DNA of 64,000 bases, taken from Isochrysis galbana. Taxonomy: Eukaryota; Haptophyta; Isochrysidales; Isochrysidaceae. Positions 51,415 to 62,270 of the stretch are shown one piece after another. The notes beneath the pieces are model-generated. The model had not been told where the DNA came from. It was given only the letters and a program-made list of their open reading frames with translations, and ran no database searches. The translations under genes and the position numbers were made by a program. Position 1 is the first letter of the stretch. The number at the start of each line of letters is the position of its first letter. The DNA lies in contig CM030931.1 of NCBI GenBank assembly GCA_018136815.1, forward strand, positions 4,594,148-4,658,147, given 5' to 3'.

Positions 51415-52490
51415 TATGGCTCTGCGTAGCATGCAGGGGGTCTTTGAGACCCCCTCCAACAGTGGGAAACCCTCCCACCCCAAGAGCACCTCATGTGGGA
51501 TGTGGGAGGGCAGCTCTGCTGCCCTCCCCATGGTGGAAAGGTGGAAACCTCTACCATCAGTGCACCCATCATGGGAGGGCACTTCACAACCATCAATCTT
51601 CCCTGGAGAGCACCCCATGCCTCTGTTTCCCAACTTGTTGACACACTTGTTTTCTTCACCCCACTCTTGTGGGCCACAAGTACCTACAGCTCAGTGCGCT
51701 GACAGAGTCTGTTGGGCCCATGTGTTGACTGCTGGGCTCCCAACACCCGCTCCCTTGAGCGGGGTCCGAGGGTCGGAAGAACCTTTTGGAGAAAAAAGGT
51801 ATTCGGTCTCTGGAATTTGTCCAAGCTTGTCGTTGCATTGGATCAAGAGGTCCGGGGTACGCGCGCTCCGTCGCGCGCGCAAGACAGGTGAGTGTCTCTC
51901 GGCGGGGGTACCATGTTTGATCCACCCAGCATATGGTGGTCCGTGAATAGATAGTAGTGTTGTGTAGACCAATGATAACATCGTGCGGCTAGCACTCGTG
52001 ACGGCGACGCAAGGACTCCCGACAAGGTCGACGTTGCCACATGCATAGTAGCACTGAGGTATCTACAACAAAACACGACTTAAGATTAAACACCCCCCAG
52101 CAGGAGCGATCAGAACTATTATTAAAGGAAGGGGGTGGTGGGTGTGTCTGGAGTGTGACGAAGCAGGATACTTTAGATGACTTCCCCCGCCCCCCCCGGC
52201 GCAACCAAATGAGGTTGTTTCCCGACCCCGTCCCCCGCCCACGTCCCCGCTCTCCCCTTCCCCCTTTCCCCCCCCCCGCGGGGGGCGCGCATCCCTGCTC
52301 CCCTTCCGCTTCATCACCCACACTCAGTTGACGCCCCTCACCGGCCTTCTGCCTCGCCCCCCCCCCGCCCCTCCCCGCCCCCCCCCCTCCGCCTCCTCCC
52401 TTCTCCCGCCCCTCCTCCCTCCGCCAGGGTGCACTCCGCTCGCTTACCCCCTCTTCCCCACCACCTCCCTCCCTCTCTCTTCCTCTCTTT
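51415..52490. other. Intergenic with repetitive words and C-rich 3' part
   Basis: A plus-strand frame continues to 51946 without a recognisable domain. From 52180 the sequence is C-rich and leads into the RCC1-repeat gene, probably its promoter and leader. Confidence 0.4.
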
Positions 52491-52493
52491 CGC

Positions 52494-53495
52494 ATGCCGC
52501 CTGCCGCGGGTAAGCACAGCAAACAGTCGATCGTCTCACCCTCGTCCACGATGGACATGCTCCCCGAGTCGCCCCCGCTCCCCGCCACGCGCGAGGCCAC
52601 TTCGCATTACCACGCACTCCGGATCGATGAGCCGAGCAGCCGTGTCCTTGTCTGTGGCGGTTCCTCTATGGAGGAAGAAGGGGAGACCTTCATTGCGCAC
52701 CTCGGATTGGGAGAGGAATGGGGACAACCTGTCACCGAGCCCACACCGCTACGGGCCGACTTCGGAAACGTCCGCTCTGTTGCGGCTGGCACCCTTCACT
52801 CCCTCGTCCTTTCACACGCTGGAGCTGTCTGGTCTTTTGGGGCCGGGTGGGAAGGCCCCCTCGGTCACGGTAACGAAGCCACTATTGCTTTTCCTATGCG
52901 AATATCCGCTTTGGACAAGGTCACCATTGAAACCATCGCCGCCGGTCGCGCCCACTCGCTCGCTCTCTCTGCCGATGGTGCCCTTTACAGCTGGGGCTGG
53001 GGCAGACATGGGCAGCTGGGACACGGCGAGCGTGCGTCCCTTCGCTCTCCACGTCGCGTGGAGGCGATTGCACCGCCGCTTTTTGGCATGGTGGTTGCGG
53101 CAGGAGACGCACACACTGTGCTGCTGTGCAGATCGGGCGACGTCTTCACCTTCGGGCAAGCTCTTCATGGGCAATGTGGTCACGGCACATGCGGCTGCCA
53201 TGGCGAAGACATTGACGATGAGCTCCTCCCGAAACAAGTCGAGGCGCTTGCGCACTGCTCCGTGGCGCGAGTGAGTGCCACGGCCAACACCACAACGGCT
53301 GTCACGGAGGATGGCTCCACCTTTGCCTGGGGCGACTTGCCCGGATGTGGTGGCTGCGTGCCACTCCCGTCCGCCATTCCCACACGTGGGCAGCCACAGT
53401 TGCCACGCATCTCCTCATCAACCGCCATCAGCGACGGCTGCGCCGTTTCTAGCCAAAACATGCAACGGTTGAGCTGTCTGCGCACCGCTGCCTAA
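52494..53495 (+). CDS. RCC1-repeat protein
   Basis: A 333-residue single exon from the ATG at 52494. At least four RCC1-type blades are visible, spaced about 50-55 residues apart: VAAGTLHSLVLSHAGAVWSF (about 95), IAAGRAHSLALSADGALYSW then GRHGQLGHG (about 143), VAAGDAHTVLLCRSGDVFTF (about 200), and a weaker TTTAVTEDGSTFAWG (about 260). A full propeller needs seven blades, so this protein is short: either a partial propeller or further exons not found. RCC1 itself is the Ran exchange factor, but most RCC1-repeat proteins have other binding roles, so no activity is assigned. The N-terminal 60 residues are Ser/Pro-rich. Confidence 0.8.
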   Translation: MPPAAGKHSKQSIVSPSSTMDMLPESPPLPATREATSHYHALRIDEPSSRVLVCGGSSMEEEGETFIAHLGLGEEWGQPVTEPTPLRADFGNVRSVAAGTLHSLVLSHAGAVWSFGAGWEGPLGHGNEATIAFPMRISALDKVTIETIAAGRAHSLALSADGALYSWGWGRHGQLGHGERASLRSPRRVEAIAPPLFGMVVAAGDAHTVLLCRSGDVFTFGQALHGQCGHGTCGCHGEDIDDELLPKQVEALAHCSVARVSATANTTTAVTEDGSTFAWGDLPGCGGCVPLPSAIPTRGQPQLPRISSSTAISDGCAVSSQNMQRLSCLRTAA

Positions 53496-53936
53496 GGGTT
53501 GTGCGGGACCGCCGCCGCGGATGCACATATTGTTTCACATTGCCCATCTCCGTCTTGCGCGCACTAGCGAGCTCTGTTTGCACGATCACGATTCCACGAA
53601 GACTAGGAGGAGGTGAGACCCTTGAGACCACAGTGCATAGGTTGTGTAGGTCTCATTGTCATGGGCTTTCGTTACCCGTCGATCGCCTGAGTCTGTTTTT
53701 GTCTACTTCTGTGTCCTATCGCATAAGTGTAGTTGTAGGTGTAGTACACCATATCTTGTTAAAAAATCTGAAGATCAGGGCTATTGCCGCCATCTATGCG
53801 GGACCCATCGCACCCGCGATGCTGGCTCACGCCATTGGTTCTACCCGAAGCTCTCACTCTCTTTACGCTTTACGCTACCCTCTTCATACCTTTATTCTTT
53901 TGCCTTCGGAAGAACTATCAGTAAACTGATAGGGTC

Positions 53937-54054
53937 ATGGAGCGCGCCCCGCTCCCCTCCCTGCCCCACGCCGATGCTGCCAAGGACGACGACCTGCTCA
54001 TGGACATGCCGCTGTCACCGAAGCGCCCGCTCTCGGACGACCCCCCCAACCAGG
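53937..54054 (+). CDS. Probable first exon of an unidentified gene
   Basis: An ATG at 53937 opens MERAPLPSLPHADAAKDDDL, followed by MDMPLSPKRPLSDDPPNQ. The frame meets CCAG/GTGCGC at 54054/54055, a donor identical to the first E2F-like intron. Directly after it, repeat R4 copy b begins. No downstream exon could be matched. SPKRPL looks like a CDK-site motif, but nothing else identifies the protein. Confidence 0.35.
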
Positions 54055-54074
54055 TGCGCGCTAGACACATCGCG

Positions 54075-54235
54075 CGCGTGTCGGAGCGAAGCTCGTTTCC
54101 TCTTTGGAAACGAGCCGCGAGGGCGCACCGGCGGCTAGCGCGGCGCACGGTTCATCCGGGGAGCCCGGAACGGGCTCATCGGGAGAACGGGAACGGGGAA
54201 GGCCAATGACGGGCATTTGAAATGGACGGGAAAGT
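54075..54235 (+). repeat. Dispersed repeat R4, copy b
   Basis: GTGTCGGAGCGAAGCTCGTT, CTCTTTGGAAACG, GGCGCACCGGCGGCTAGC and GGTTCATCCGGGGAGC, as at 43240-43440. Confidence 0.75.
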
Positions 54236-54239
54236 CGGG

Positions 54240-54800
54240 AAAGTGGCACGGAACGCGAATCGGAGGGATGGAGAGCGTAGAAAAGGGCGCGGCGAGCAGA
54301 TACCGCTCGATTGGGACTCGTAGGAACTCGTATACTCGAAAGCTCGAAAGGATGACTCGGAAGACTCGGGGCTTGGGGGTTCTCAGGGGGCTGCAGGTCA
54401 CCAACAGGCGTCCCAATAGGGTAATACCCACAAATCAACACTCTGCACGTCAAACATTAACATTAACACCCATCGCTCGTCGTCGTCCTCGTCTGTCGCT
54501 CTAGTCGTTCCTCGCTCCTCATTCTCGCTCTCGCCCTCGCCTCGTTGTAACAAGCAATCTTACAACAACCACAAACACAACCGCAACACACGCACTCGTT
54601 CGCCCAAGCTCGCTCGCCCTCGCCATGTTGTCGCCGTCGTCCCGCTCGCCTTCGCCTCTGCCCGTCAGCCCATCTCCCGCCTTGGAGGTTGGCAGCCCGT
54701 CCAACCCGCCATTCCGCCATTCCCTCTTCCACCGTGCCTTCCGCCGCTCCCCTGCCGTCTCTTCCGCTTCCTCCCGTCCCCTCCGCAAGCTCCAATCCGT
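54240..54800. other. Spacer between R4 and R1
   Basis: No supported gene. A short Ser/Pro-rich plus-strand frame begins at the ATG at 54625 and runs directly into repeat R1, which supplies its end. It could be another gene start cut by R1, as at 20344. Confidence 0.3.
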
Positions 54801-55323
54801 CAGAGCCAAAGCAGTGGGGCTCGAGCGCAAGCGAATCGAGGCATTCCTGCAGCGAGTGGGGCGAGGATGGGTCAGTGTGGGTGTGTGCCACCCTCAAGAC
54901 CCCGCGTGCCCCCTACCGGTGGCCCCACACACTGCTCACTGCTCCCGAGAGGTGTGGGCCCACCATGCCCACGTACCGCTTCAGGCCATTCTTTGGCCGA
55001 TCGCGGGCGATTGCCCTTCGCCTTCGCGGGAGGTCCGCGTTTCTTATAGTGAGTGATGTGCCCCTTATTCATTTCTCTAATTCCCTCCCGTGGCCCGTGG
55101 GCGACCGTGTCATACTCCCAAAATAGACCGCCACGCGCGGGGGAAGGGAGGGGGGTCCCTCACCGACGCCATTGCCTTTCGTGGGGCGGGAGGGGGTTCG
55201 TGGGGGGGGGGGGGGGGACGGTTGACGGTTGCCGGGGCAGGTAGGGGGGGGGACCCTGCGGAATCCTTGGACACCCAGGGAAGGTGGGAAATAGTGGTTA
55301 AAAAGAGTGAGTGACTGGGCTAA
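54800..55323 (-). repeat. Dispersed repeat R1, copy d (inverted, full)
   Basis: Reverse-complement counterpart of copy a, including the distal block (GGGGCTCGAGCGCAAGCGAA, GGGGCGAGGATGGGTCAGTG) and ending GTGAGTGACTGGGCTA at 55323. It contains a G run (about 55204-55217). Confidence 0.8.
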
Positions 55324-55945
55324 CATGAAAAAAAATCTTCTTAAAATTCCCCGCTACGTGTGCGGCGTGAGGCAGTGTGCTAGTGTACCTCCCTACTACC
55401 CGACCTTAACCCCTAACAACCCCCTCCCCCTTTCCCAGTTCCCTCATTTTCGGAGAAGCTGGTTCCGGGGAGGCCGCGCGCGCTGCTTCGGCCAGGAGTT
55501 GGAGAGAAGGGGGCGGGATGACTGGGCTAACAGGAGGAAGACGGGAACTACACCGCTGGGGGCAGGTGCACCCCGCTCGGCCCTGCCACCCCCACAGCCT
55601 GGGCCCCCAAGCCCCAAGTATAGCACAAGGGGAGATGCCGCAAGAGGAGGGGGACGGGCGTGGGCGTGACTACCGAGGAAAGTCTCAATGCCGCGCGCGA
55701 GGCGAGAATATTTAAAGATTTTTTATATAGGAGAGCAGAGCGTCCTCTGGCAAAGTATAGAGCGAAGCTTGCTAGAACGCCGTTGCGCCTCGGGACAGAT
55801 CGGTGCGTGCACAAGTTTCAAGTCACACGTGGTTGTGAGGGCCACCGAGATGACGCAACGGCGCCGCATGAAGCATACGCCGTAGGAGTCGGAGCCGGAC
55901 GCGAGCCTTCTGCATGCATTGGCAAGCAGGCGGTGAGCGGTGGAA
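55324..55945. other. Intergenic, nothing recognised
   Basis: Downstream side of the sideroflexin gene. Short frames only. Confidence 0.4.
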
Positions 55946-55948
55946 TGT

Positions 55949-57022
55949 TCAAACTCCACGCTGATACTCGACTATCTCCGGTAGGGGCCTCCCACTCTTT
56001 CTGCACTTCTCTTCTAACTCCGCCCGAATATGTGGCTCAAGCTTTGCAATGGGAAGCTGTCCGATGGGTGGAAAGGCGGCGGCGGCTGTGGGCAGCCACA
56101 TAGAGAAAACAGCCGCTGTTACAGCTACCTGCACCCTCACACTTGGATGCTTCACTCTCCGTGCCGCCGTGTATAACCACACGACCGCGGGAACAAGCAG
56201 GAAGTTGCCGACGGGCATCAGCAAGCGTGTGATGCAGGTATCGCGCACAGCCTGTGCACCTGCTGCCTGAGAGAGCCCGAGTGACGGTCCAGTGCCTTGG
56301 CCAGGTTCCATGACCATTATCCCTCTGGTGACATCCGTCGAGCGCATGCAAGCGCACCCAAGGAAGTTGGCAGCAGCAACTGCGGGATATGGCGCAAAGC
56401 GCGCAAGCGGCTTCAGAAACTGAATTTGTTGTGAAAGCCTCCCGCCTCCAACTGCGATAGGAATCGCGGTCGCCAGCGCAAAAATGTACGAGGAAAATAC
56501 CGTTACCCTATTAGGGCCACCCTGGTTGCCGTCGGCGCCCCGGTTGAACCATGTGACGCCGGCCAGATGCGTTTGGTTGAGCCAATGGCCAAAGATGATC
56601 CGGCGGATACAAGTGGGGTGGCGAAGCGCCGAGATAACCATGAAGGCGATGGTCGGCGTGTTGCACGCTGCCCATCCACAGCCTCGAAGCGGCAGTGGGA
56701 GCAGTTCGCCGGCGGGCGCAGCCGTCGCAAACACAGCGGTTGCGTGCCAGAGCTCGCGGTCCGAGTGTGAGCGGTCTCCCGCCTCAAACTCGTTGAGCAC
56801 CTTCTTGGCGTGGTCGACTGTCTGCTTGCCCCAGCGCAATCCAAGCGGCGAAAGCACGGCCCAGTTGTACCGCCAACGCCCAGCGATCGTACCCATCTCG
56901 TAGAGCTCAGAGAGGTGGGCGGCCGAGTGGAAAGGTGGCAGTGGCTCAGCTGCAAGCGGAGGGCTGCGCAGGACAGCCTCGCGTGTGTCGCTCAGCAGCG
57001 TGCGCAGCGAGTCGAGGCGCAT
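55949..57022 (-). CDS. Sideroflexin-family mitochondrial transporter
   Basis: A 357-residue single exon from the ATG at 57022. Family landmarks in order: RYNWAVLSPLGLRWGKQTVD HAKKVLNEFE near the N-terminus; ELWHATAVFATAAPAGELLP, the place of the conserved HPDTGE motif, which here has lost the HPD part; GHWLNQTHLAGVTWFNRGAD, matching the WxNQS..A.VNYTNR segment; and AAANFLGCACMRSTDVTRGI followed by MVMEPGQGTGPSLGLSQAAG and the TRLLMPVGN hydrophobic end. Four to five membrane segments are apparent. Sideroflexins sit in the mitochondrial inner membrane, and SFXN1/3 import serine for one-carbon metabolism. The substrate here is not certain, since the diverged HPDTGE motif suggests an atypical member. 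Confidence 0.8.
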   Translation of the reverse strand: MRLDSLRTLLSDTREAVLRSPPLAAEPLPPFHSAAHLSELYEMGTIAGRWRYNWAVLSPLGLRWGKQTVDHAKKVLNEFEAGDRSHSDRELWHATAVFATAAPAGELLPLPLRGCGWAACNTPTIAFMVISALRHPTCIRRIIFGHWLNQTHLAGVTWFNRGADGNQGGPNRVTVFSSYIFALATAIPIAVGGGRLSQQIQFLKPLARFAPYPAVAAANFLGCACMRSTDVTRGIMVMEPGQGTGPSLGLSQAAGAQAVRDTCITRLLMPVGNFLLVPAVVWLYTAARRVKHPSVRVQVAVTAAVFSMWLPTAAAAFPPIGQLPIAKLEPHIRAELEEKCRKSGRPLPEIVEYQRGV

Positions 57023-57254
57023 TGCGACCCGCTGGCTGGCCACTCCCTCGTTTCTGCCTCCCTCTTCTTCCTATCTCCCTCCCTCTCCCTCTCCCTCTCT
57101 CCGATTCCCGCTCTTGCTCTCTTGCCGTACCTCAACCTCCCACTGTCGTTCGCCCTCGCTCCCTCTCGCGAGTCCACTGGTGGATAACTGATGAAAAGGA
57201 AGCAATATATCACTTAGCCCCCCCCCCACCGACCAGGACTCTCGGGGGCTCTTC

Positions 57255-57287
<33 letters not shown>

Positions 57288-57750
57288 AGAGCTGCTCCCT
57301 GCTCCCGAGGGGTGGTAGGGCGGTCAAACACTGTGTAGACATGAAAAAGTCAGGATTGAGGAAATAGAAATAAGAAATAGAGTACAGCAAAGTTAGAATT
57401 AGAATCCCTGGAAAACACCCATCCCTACAAGCCTACTCCTACAAGGCATATACGTATACAGCGTATACACGCCAGGCCCCAAAACTGTGTATTACACACA
57501 GGCCGCCGAGGCCGTAAACACAGTGTATACACAAGCGCGCAGCGCGCAGCAACGCGCGCTGCTACGCTGGTTGGAACTATCATGTGTTGAAACTTTTGGG
57601 TGTGTACTTTGTAAGTGAAATGAAACTATCGTGTGTTTTCGAAAGGTTCCTTTTGAAGTTTGTTCAGGAGGGTGCCTTGAACAATCTCGACAATCTCAAT
57701 CTCATTCAAAACAAAATTGGTGACAAGGGGATGAAGGCATTTGCTGTTTG
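57023..57750. other. Upstream of sideroflexin; long C run and an R6-type terminus
   Basis: A pyrimidine tract (57050-57180) lies upstream of the gene on the plus strand. An uninterrupted C run at about 57257-57286 precedes TAGGGCGGTCAAACACTGTG at 57317, an R6-type end. AT-richer DNA with GTATAC palindromes follows. Confidence 0.45.
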
Positions 57751-57804
57751 CTGAGGCGCTATCCAAGGGCCAGGAGTTCGGGTAGGGCAGGTGCAGCAGC
57801 CAGG

Positions 57805-57917
57805 AGGGAACTGCTCGACTGCAGGGAACTGCTCGACTGCAGGGAACTGCTCGACTGCAGGGAACTGCTCGACTGCAGGGAACTGCTCGACTGCAGGGAA
57901 CTGCTCGATTGCAGGGA
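57805..57917 (+). repeat. 18-bp minisatellite, six copies
   Basis: Unit GGGAACTGCTCGACTGCA repeated six times head to tail with one C-to-T change in the last unit. The multiple-of-three length keeps frames open on both strands, which explains the repetitive frames there. Confidence 0.95.
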
Positions 57918-57919
57918 CC

Positions 57920-58925
57920 CTATAGACGTGTAACGAAACTTCTGCATATCGCACTGGCTGCCAGGGAGCAGCCAGGGCGGCAACAAAAATCAGGGAGGTC
58001 ATGACAGACAGTGAGTGAGACAGTGCTACAGGGGTGGAGACTAGAACCTGGGACACTGGAGGCACTTCAGATCTCACGAAGATACCTTTGGGCCACGGTG
58101 TCTCAACAACACTCACAACGAGCACAAAGCCTTACATATACCCTACCGCGCTTCTTTGGATAATACTTTGAGACAAACAGGAAGGTGCGCAAGGGAAGAG
58201 AGAAGGAATCGAGAAATAGGGAATCGGCGGGTATTGTCTTAGTATGAGCCGATGAAGCGTCGTGGGTGTTGATGAAGGTGAGATTCCTTAGATGCACTAA
58301 GTCGATCTAGAGTGAGCTGAGATCCCCAAGATGAAGGCGAGGTCTAGAAGTCGATGTGCAAATGACTCGGGAACTCTAGAACTCGATGTGCATCAACTGC
58401 AGATGATTATGCGGAGAAGAGTCTAGAAGGTGGTGCACATGATGAAGGAGGCTGATGACTTGATGAAGAGGAATCCGGCAGACAAAGTTATCGGTAAAGA
58501 CGATTCTATCGGTGAGCCGGTAAGGACCGATGGATTGTGTTGGTAGATGACGGCACTCTGTGATACTGCATTTACATTTACGCGGTCGGTGCTCTTTGGT
58601 ATGGACATACACCCATCAGATTTGCAGAGTCTACGATCGGAGGGCAGACTTGGTGCTGTGTGTGAGACGTGGATCGTGATTTCAACGAGATATCGACCCT
58701 GCCGCAAATCGAGTGAATGGAGTAAGACCAAGACCACGTGTGTGTTTCAACATGTGAAGTGTCAAGTTGAGTCAAGTAACCTCCAGGTGACAACGAAAGG
58801 TGTTAGCCGGGATGGGGATATTTGAACGCTTTTGGTCTTCCTTCCCCGAGAGAATTCTCCTCTCCCGCCTCGCCTCTCGCGGCTGTCTCCCCGGGTGCCG
58901 GGGACTTGTCTGCTTGAGCCGAGTT
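57920..58925. other. Intergenic, nothing recognised
   Basis: Moderate-GC DNA rich in CTAGA and GATGA words. A 104-residue minus frame (58423-58737) has no domain. Confidence 0.35.
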
Positions 58926-58929
58926 TTTT

Positions 58930-59130
58930 CTCTTATTGTCCCCCAGGAGCCAGCAGGACTTTTCTCACACTGCCCCCCTGAGAGTCTGTACAGTTCTCTT
59001 GAGTGCTCAGCCCCTGCCAAAAGGCAGGGCCTGAGGTTGGTTGTGCACGCCCACCCAAGGGGTAATATTTGCGATGGAGATGGAGAGAGGGGGTCGCGAG
59101 GCGCCCATTGGCCTCCTACTCATAAAAGTA
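58930..59130 (-). repeat. Dispersed repeat R5, copy c (inverted)
   Basis: GAGGCGCCCATTGGCCTCCT and CATAAAAGTAGTTTCG are the reverse complement of the start of R5. Further left, CCCCTGCCAAAAGGCAGGGC corresponds to CTGCCCCCTGGCAGGGGCT of copy b. Confidence 0.5.
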
Positions 59131-59998
59131 GTTTCGAAAGAAAACGGAACAAGGGAGGGAGGTAAGGGGGCGTAGGAAAGGGAAGTAAGGGTGTTGACAA
59201 CTGGGAGGTAGACGAAACCAGTCCAGTGGTAGGCGTCAGCCCTGAATCTTCAGATGGTTTTTTTTTTACGTGCCGATAAATCAGTGTGAGCTAGTGTGAG
59301 CACATGCACATCGCAAGCTCACCCAAAAAAGCCGCTTTGCATCGTTGATGTCCATGAGACACGAGCCCCACATTTAGTGTCACACTGCTCAGACGTAGGC
59401 AGCATATGTTCTCGACCTACGACGTAATGATTGCCCGACTATGCGGGGCACATTCGGCATGGGGGCTCACGTATTGCCACGCTGATCACTGAGGGTGCTA
59501 GATGGAATATGGCCTCAGCATGATGAGCATGCAGCCATCGGAGTGACGAACGCCGTGGAATGAGGACTCAGAGATACGGAGCACCCTCACCGAATGTAAC
59601 AATAGACAGTAGAAAATGAACGAGCTCAGCTATCCCCAGATGGAAGTTTCCGCAGAGAAAATTATGCAAGAACCGATCTGCCGGGCATTGGGGCGTCAGG
59701 AGCCCTGTGAGACGCACATCCCCCACACATGCGCTGAGCCTCGGCAACATGGAGCGTAACTAACATTACATGTCGTGGAAAACAGGAAGGTACACAAACG
59801 TTTTTATGGATACGTGCGTGCGTCCACGGTGGCGCCTGGGTGGGGTGATTTTGACAGCGCCCCGCTGGCGACATCTTGGTTGGGGGCCCGATCCGTCATC
59901 GTGGTCGGCTCTCGCTTCTTTCGTCAACGTGGCCTTCGAGGGTATTCAGAGTATGGCCGCTCCAAAACATAAGCAACTAGCTAGAAGGTGCAAGCTGC
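59130..59998. other. Intergenic, nothing recognised
   Basis: No supported gene between the R5 copy and the HAD gene. Short unrelated frames on both strands. Confidence 0.4.
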
Positions 59999-60916
59999 TC
60001 ACGGCCTACCGAGCGCCGATCGCTCCAACAGGAGCACAGTGGCAATATCATGCCAGCTGCTCGCAAAGTATAAGCCGGGCAGAAGGGTACCATCTTGCAG
60101 TACGGCAGAGCTCAACTCGCGCAGCGGGGCAACGCCGTCAATGTTGGCCAGAGCGGAGCGCATCAGCTGGTTATCGCCAATGAGTATGCCGATATCGGCG
60201 TCGAGCATCGCCGTCAAGTCGGGCAGGGCGTCGCCGACGAAGACGCAGGCCCGCCCTTCTCTCCGTGCCATCTCATGCTCAGCGCACAGCCGCGCGAAGC
60301 AGCGTGCCTTGTCAGCCGGGCCGACGACAGAGCGTCGGAGGATGCCGGTCGACTTTCCTGACATGTCCATCTCGAGCTCATTCGTGTGGATGCCTGTGAG
60401 GGCATCGGCGCAGTTGACCAGCGCGCCGCTGATCCAGATTGGACTCCAATTCGCGCTGCATATGTGTACGCCCACGCCACTCGCCGCAGCCGCGCGCAAA
60501 GCATCGAGAGCTCCAGGGCGAAGCTGCGTCTCGCGTGAAGCTCTCACAATCTCCTCTGCCGCGATCCCAGCGAGCATCCTGTGCTGGACGACCAGATCTA
60601 TGGCGGCGTGCTCGACGTGCTCGCTCAGTGCGAGCGCCTCCTCCAGCCTGCCCGCGTGCACCAGCCGTTCCACTTCCGCAAAGGAGGAGAGGTAAAAGGC
60701 GGAGGCCTTCTCGAAGCTACTTTTCGCAGGGGATAGGGAGACGAGAGAGGAGAGCGTGTCGTTGAGGGTAAGCGTCGAGTCGAAATCAGTGACGAGGAGA
60801 GCAGGTGGTAGCTTGATCCCTCCGCGTGCCGCCGCCGCCGCCGCCGAGGGCGCGGGCGGAGAGGCGGTGGCGGAGGCGGTGGCGGCGAGGCAAATCATGC
60901 GCCGGAACACAAGCAT
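59999..60916 (-). CDS. HAD-superfamily phosphatase, similar to the HAD domain of TH2-type thiamine-phosphate phosphatases
   Basis: A 305-residue single exon from the ATG at 60916. The HAD motifs are complete: DFDSTLT (nucleophile D44, acid D46), S154 in HICSANWSPIW, K203 in PADKARCF, and GDALPDL (D229, D233). The HICSANWS segment and the lack of a large cap resemble the HAD part of plant TH2, which removes phosphate from thiamine monophosphate; PHOSPHO2-like pyridoxal-phosphate phosphatases are an alternative. Residues 1-33 are Ala/Ser/Thr-rich with Arg and few acids, like an organelle presequence. The frame stays open upstream through a C-rich tract, but homology starts only after the presequence. 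Confidence 0.75.
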   Translation of the reverse strand: MLVFRRMICLAATASATASPPAPSAAAAAARGGIKLPPALLVTDFDSTLTLNDTLSSLVSLSPAKSSFEKASAFYLSSFAEVERLVHAGRLEEALALSEHVEHAAIDLVVQHRMLAGIAAEEIVRASRETQLRPGALDALRAAAASGVGVHICSANWSPIWISGALVNCADALTGIHTNELEMDMSGKSTGILRRSVVGPADKARCFARLCAEHEMARREGRACVFVGDALPDLTAMLDADIGILIGDNQLMRSALANIDGVAPLRELSSAVLQDGTLLPGLYFASSWHDIATVLLLERSALGRP

Positions 60917-62270
60917 GAACGACGGAGCGGGGGGTGGGGGGGGGTGGGGGGAGGTGAGTAGGATCAGATTCACCAGGTGTTCACAGGGGGTTATGTGAGA
61001 AAAGGTGGATGGAGGGGGGAGGAGAGGGAGCAGGAGAGAGGAGGAATCGCCACAGTAGAGTGAAGAAAGAGCAGCAGAGTGAAGATCGCTCTCCGAGCGG
61101 GAGAAAGCGAGCGAGCGCGGGGGGCGGGGGGGGGGGGGGGGGGGGCAGCCACACAGACACAGGTGGTGGGTAGGAGTGGTGGGGGGGGTCTATGCGCTCT
61201 CCTGGAGAAGAAGGGTTGGCCTGGGGTTCGGGGGGTTGGCCATCCCACACCACCTAAAGACAGGTAGGTGGTAGGTGGTAGAAAAATTACGCGCGTTCAC
61301 TTTAAAAAAGAAGGGGGGGGCTGCGCTGAGTTCTATTGTAGATGTGTCAGTTCTACTGCCGGTGTGCCAACGTCGTTTACTCCGTCGCTAGAGTGCGCTA
61401 GCCGATCGATGTTACCTCTCGTCTACACAACGTTGCTATCCATCATGCGCCTCGTACTGCCCCCCATCATCCCCGCCGCGGCCTCATCATCGCAAATCGG
61501 CGCCCCCTCGCGTCTCTCGTCGTCTCTCGCTGGCCTCCGTCTAACGGCGTGCCGTCGACGGTGCCCGAAGTGGTTCAACTAGCTCGCTTATTCCTTCGAG
61601 CCCGAGCGCGTCTCGGTCCGTCGTCCCCTTTCCTCTTCCAGTTACCTTCGGAAGCGCCTCCCACTACCACTACCGCGTCGATATCCGCTTGGGTAGCGCA
61701 AGGCCTCAAGCAATGCGCCATCTTGGCGCCTCCGGGGTTCCGGGGTTCGCATACCTAAGCCACTCCATCCGCTGCGGAGCCTCTTCGGCGGCGGGAGCCA
61801 TCAAAGTTCCGCGCATCCGCGGCGATTGGTTATAGGAGATAGGAGGCTGGGCCCCAGGCACTTCGCACTTCGACTAGGGCGAAGCATTACATAGACCCAA
61901 CGGTCGGACCGTGCCCAGCGGCATTTGCGCTCCTCGGTTGGCTGCTCGATCATGAGTACCAAGTTCAAGACCGCAGCTAATTCCAATCTCTCTATCTGAC
62001 CGAGTTCCTCGCTCTTCCGGGTGTTGATGGCAAACACATCCATTCCGGGCTACTAGTCAGTAGTCAGTAGTCAGCAGTGCTTAAGTGTGAATGTCCGGTT
62101 TGTAGTAACCGCCGTTCATAGCCGCCCAACTGCCGAGCGAGCCCGGCTTTCGCTCTCTCACCCTCCCATCCCGTTATTTGCTGTGCGTGTGCGGGTAGAG
62201 ATAAGATTATCCCTATTGTACAAGGTACAAGGCAAACACATCCATTCCGGGCTAGCTAGTCAGTAGTTCT
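60917..62270. other. Intergenic with G runs and a local duplication
   Basis: A G run at about 61128-61144. The block GCAAACACATCCATTCCGGG, then CTAGTCAGTAG and AGTGTGAATG, occurs at about 62029-62092 and again at about 62232-62282. The second copy is immediately left of R2 copy f. No supported gene. Confidence 0.45.

Noticed and set aside
57805-57917. CRISPR-like array
   Set aside because: Units are contiguous with no spacers, and the genome is eukaryotic.
57706-58125. A 139-residue minus frame with repeated FPAVEQ
   Set aside because: The repetitive part is the 18-bp minisatellite; the rest has no family resemblance.
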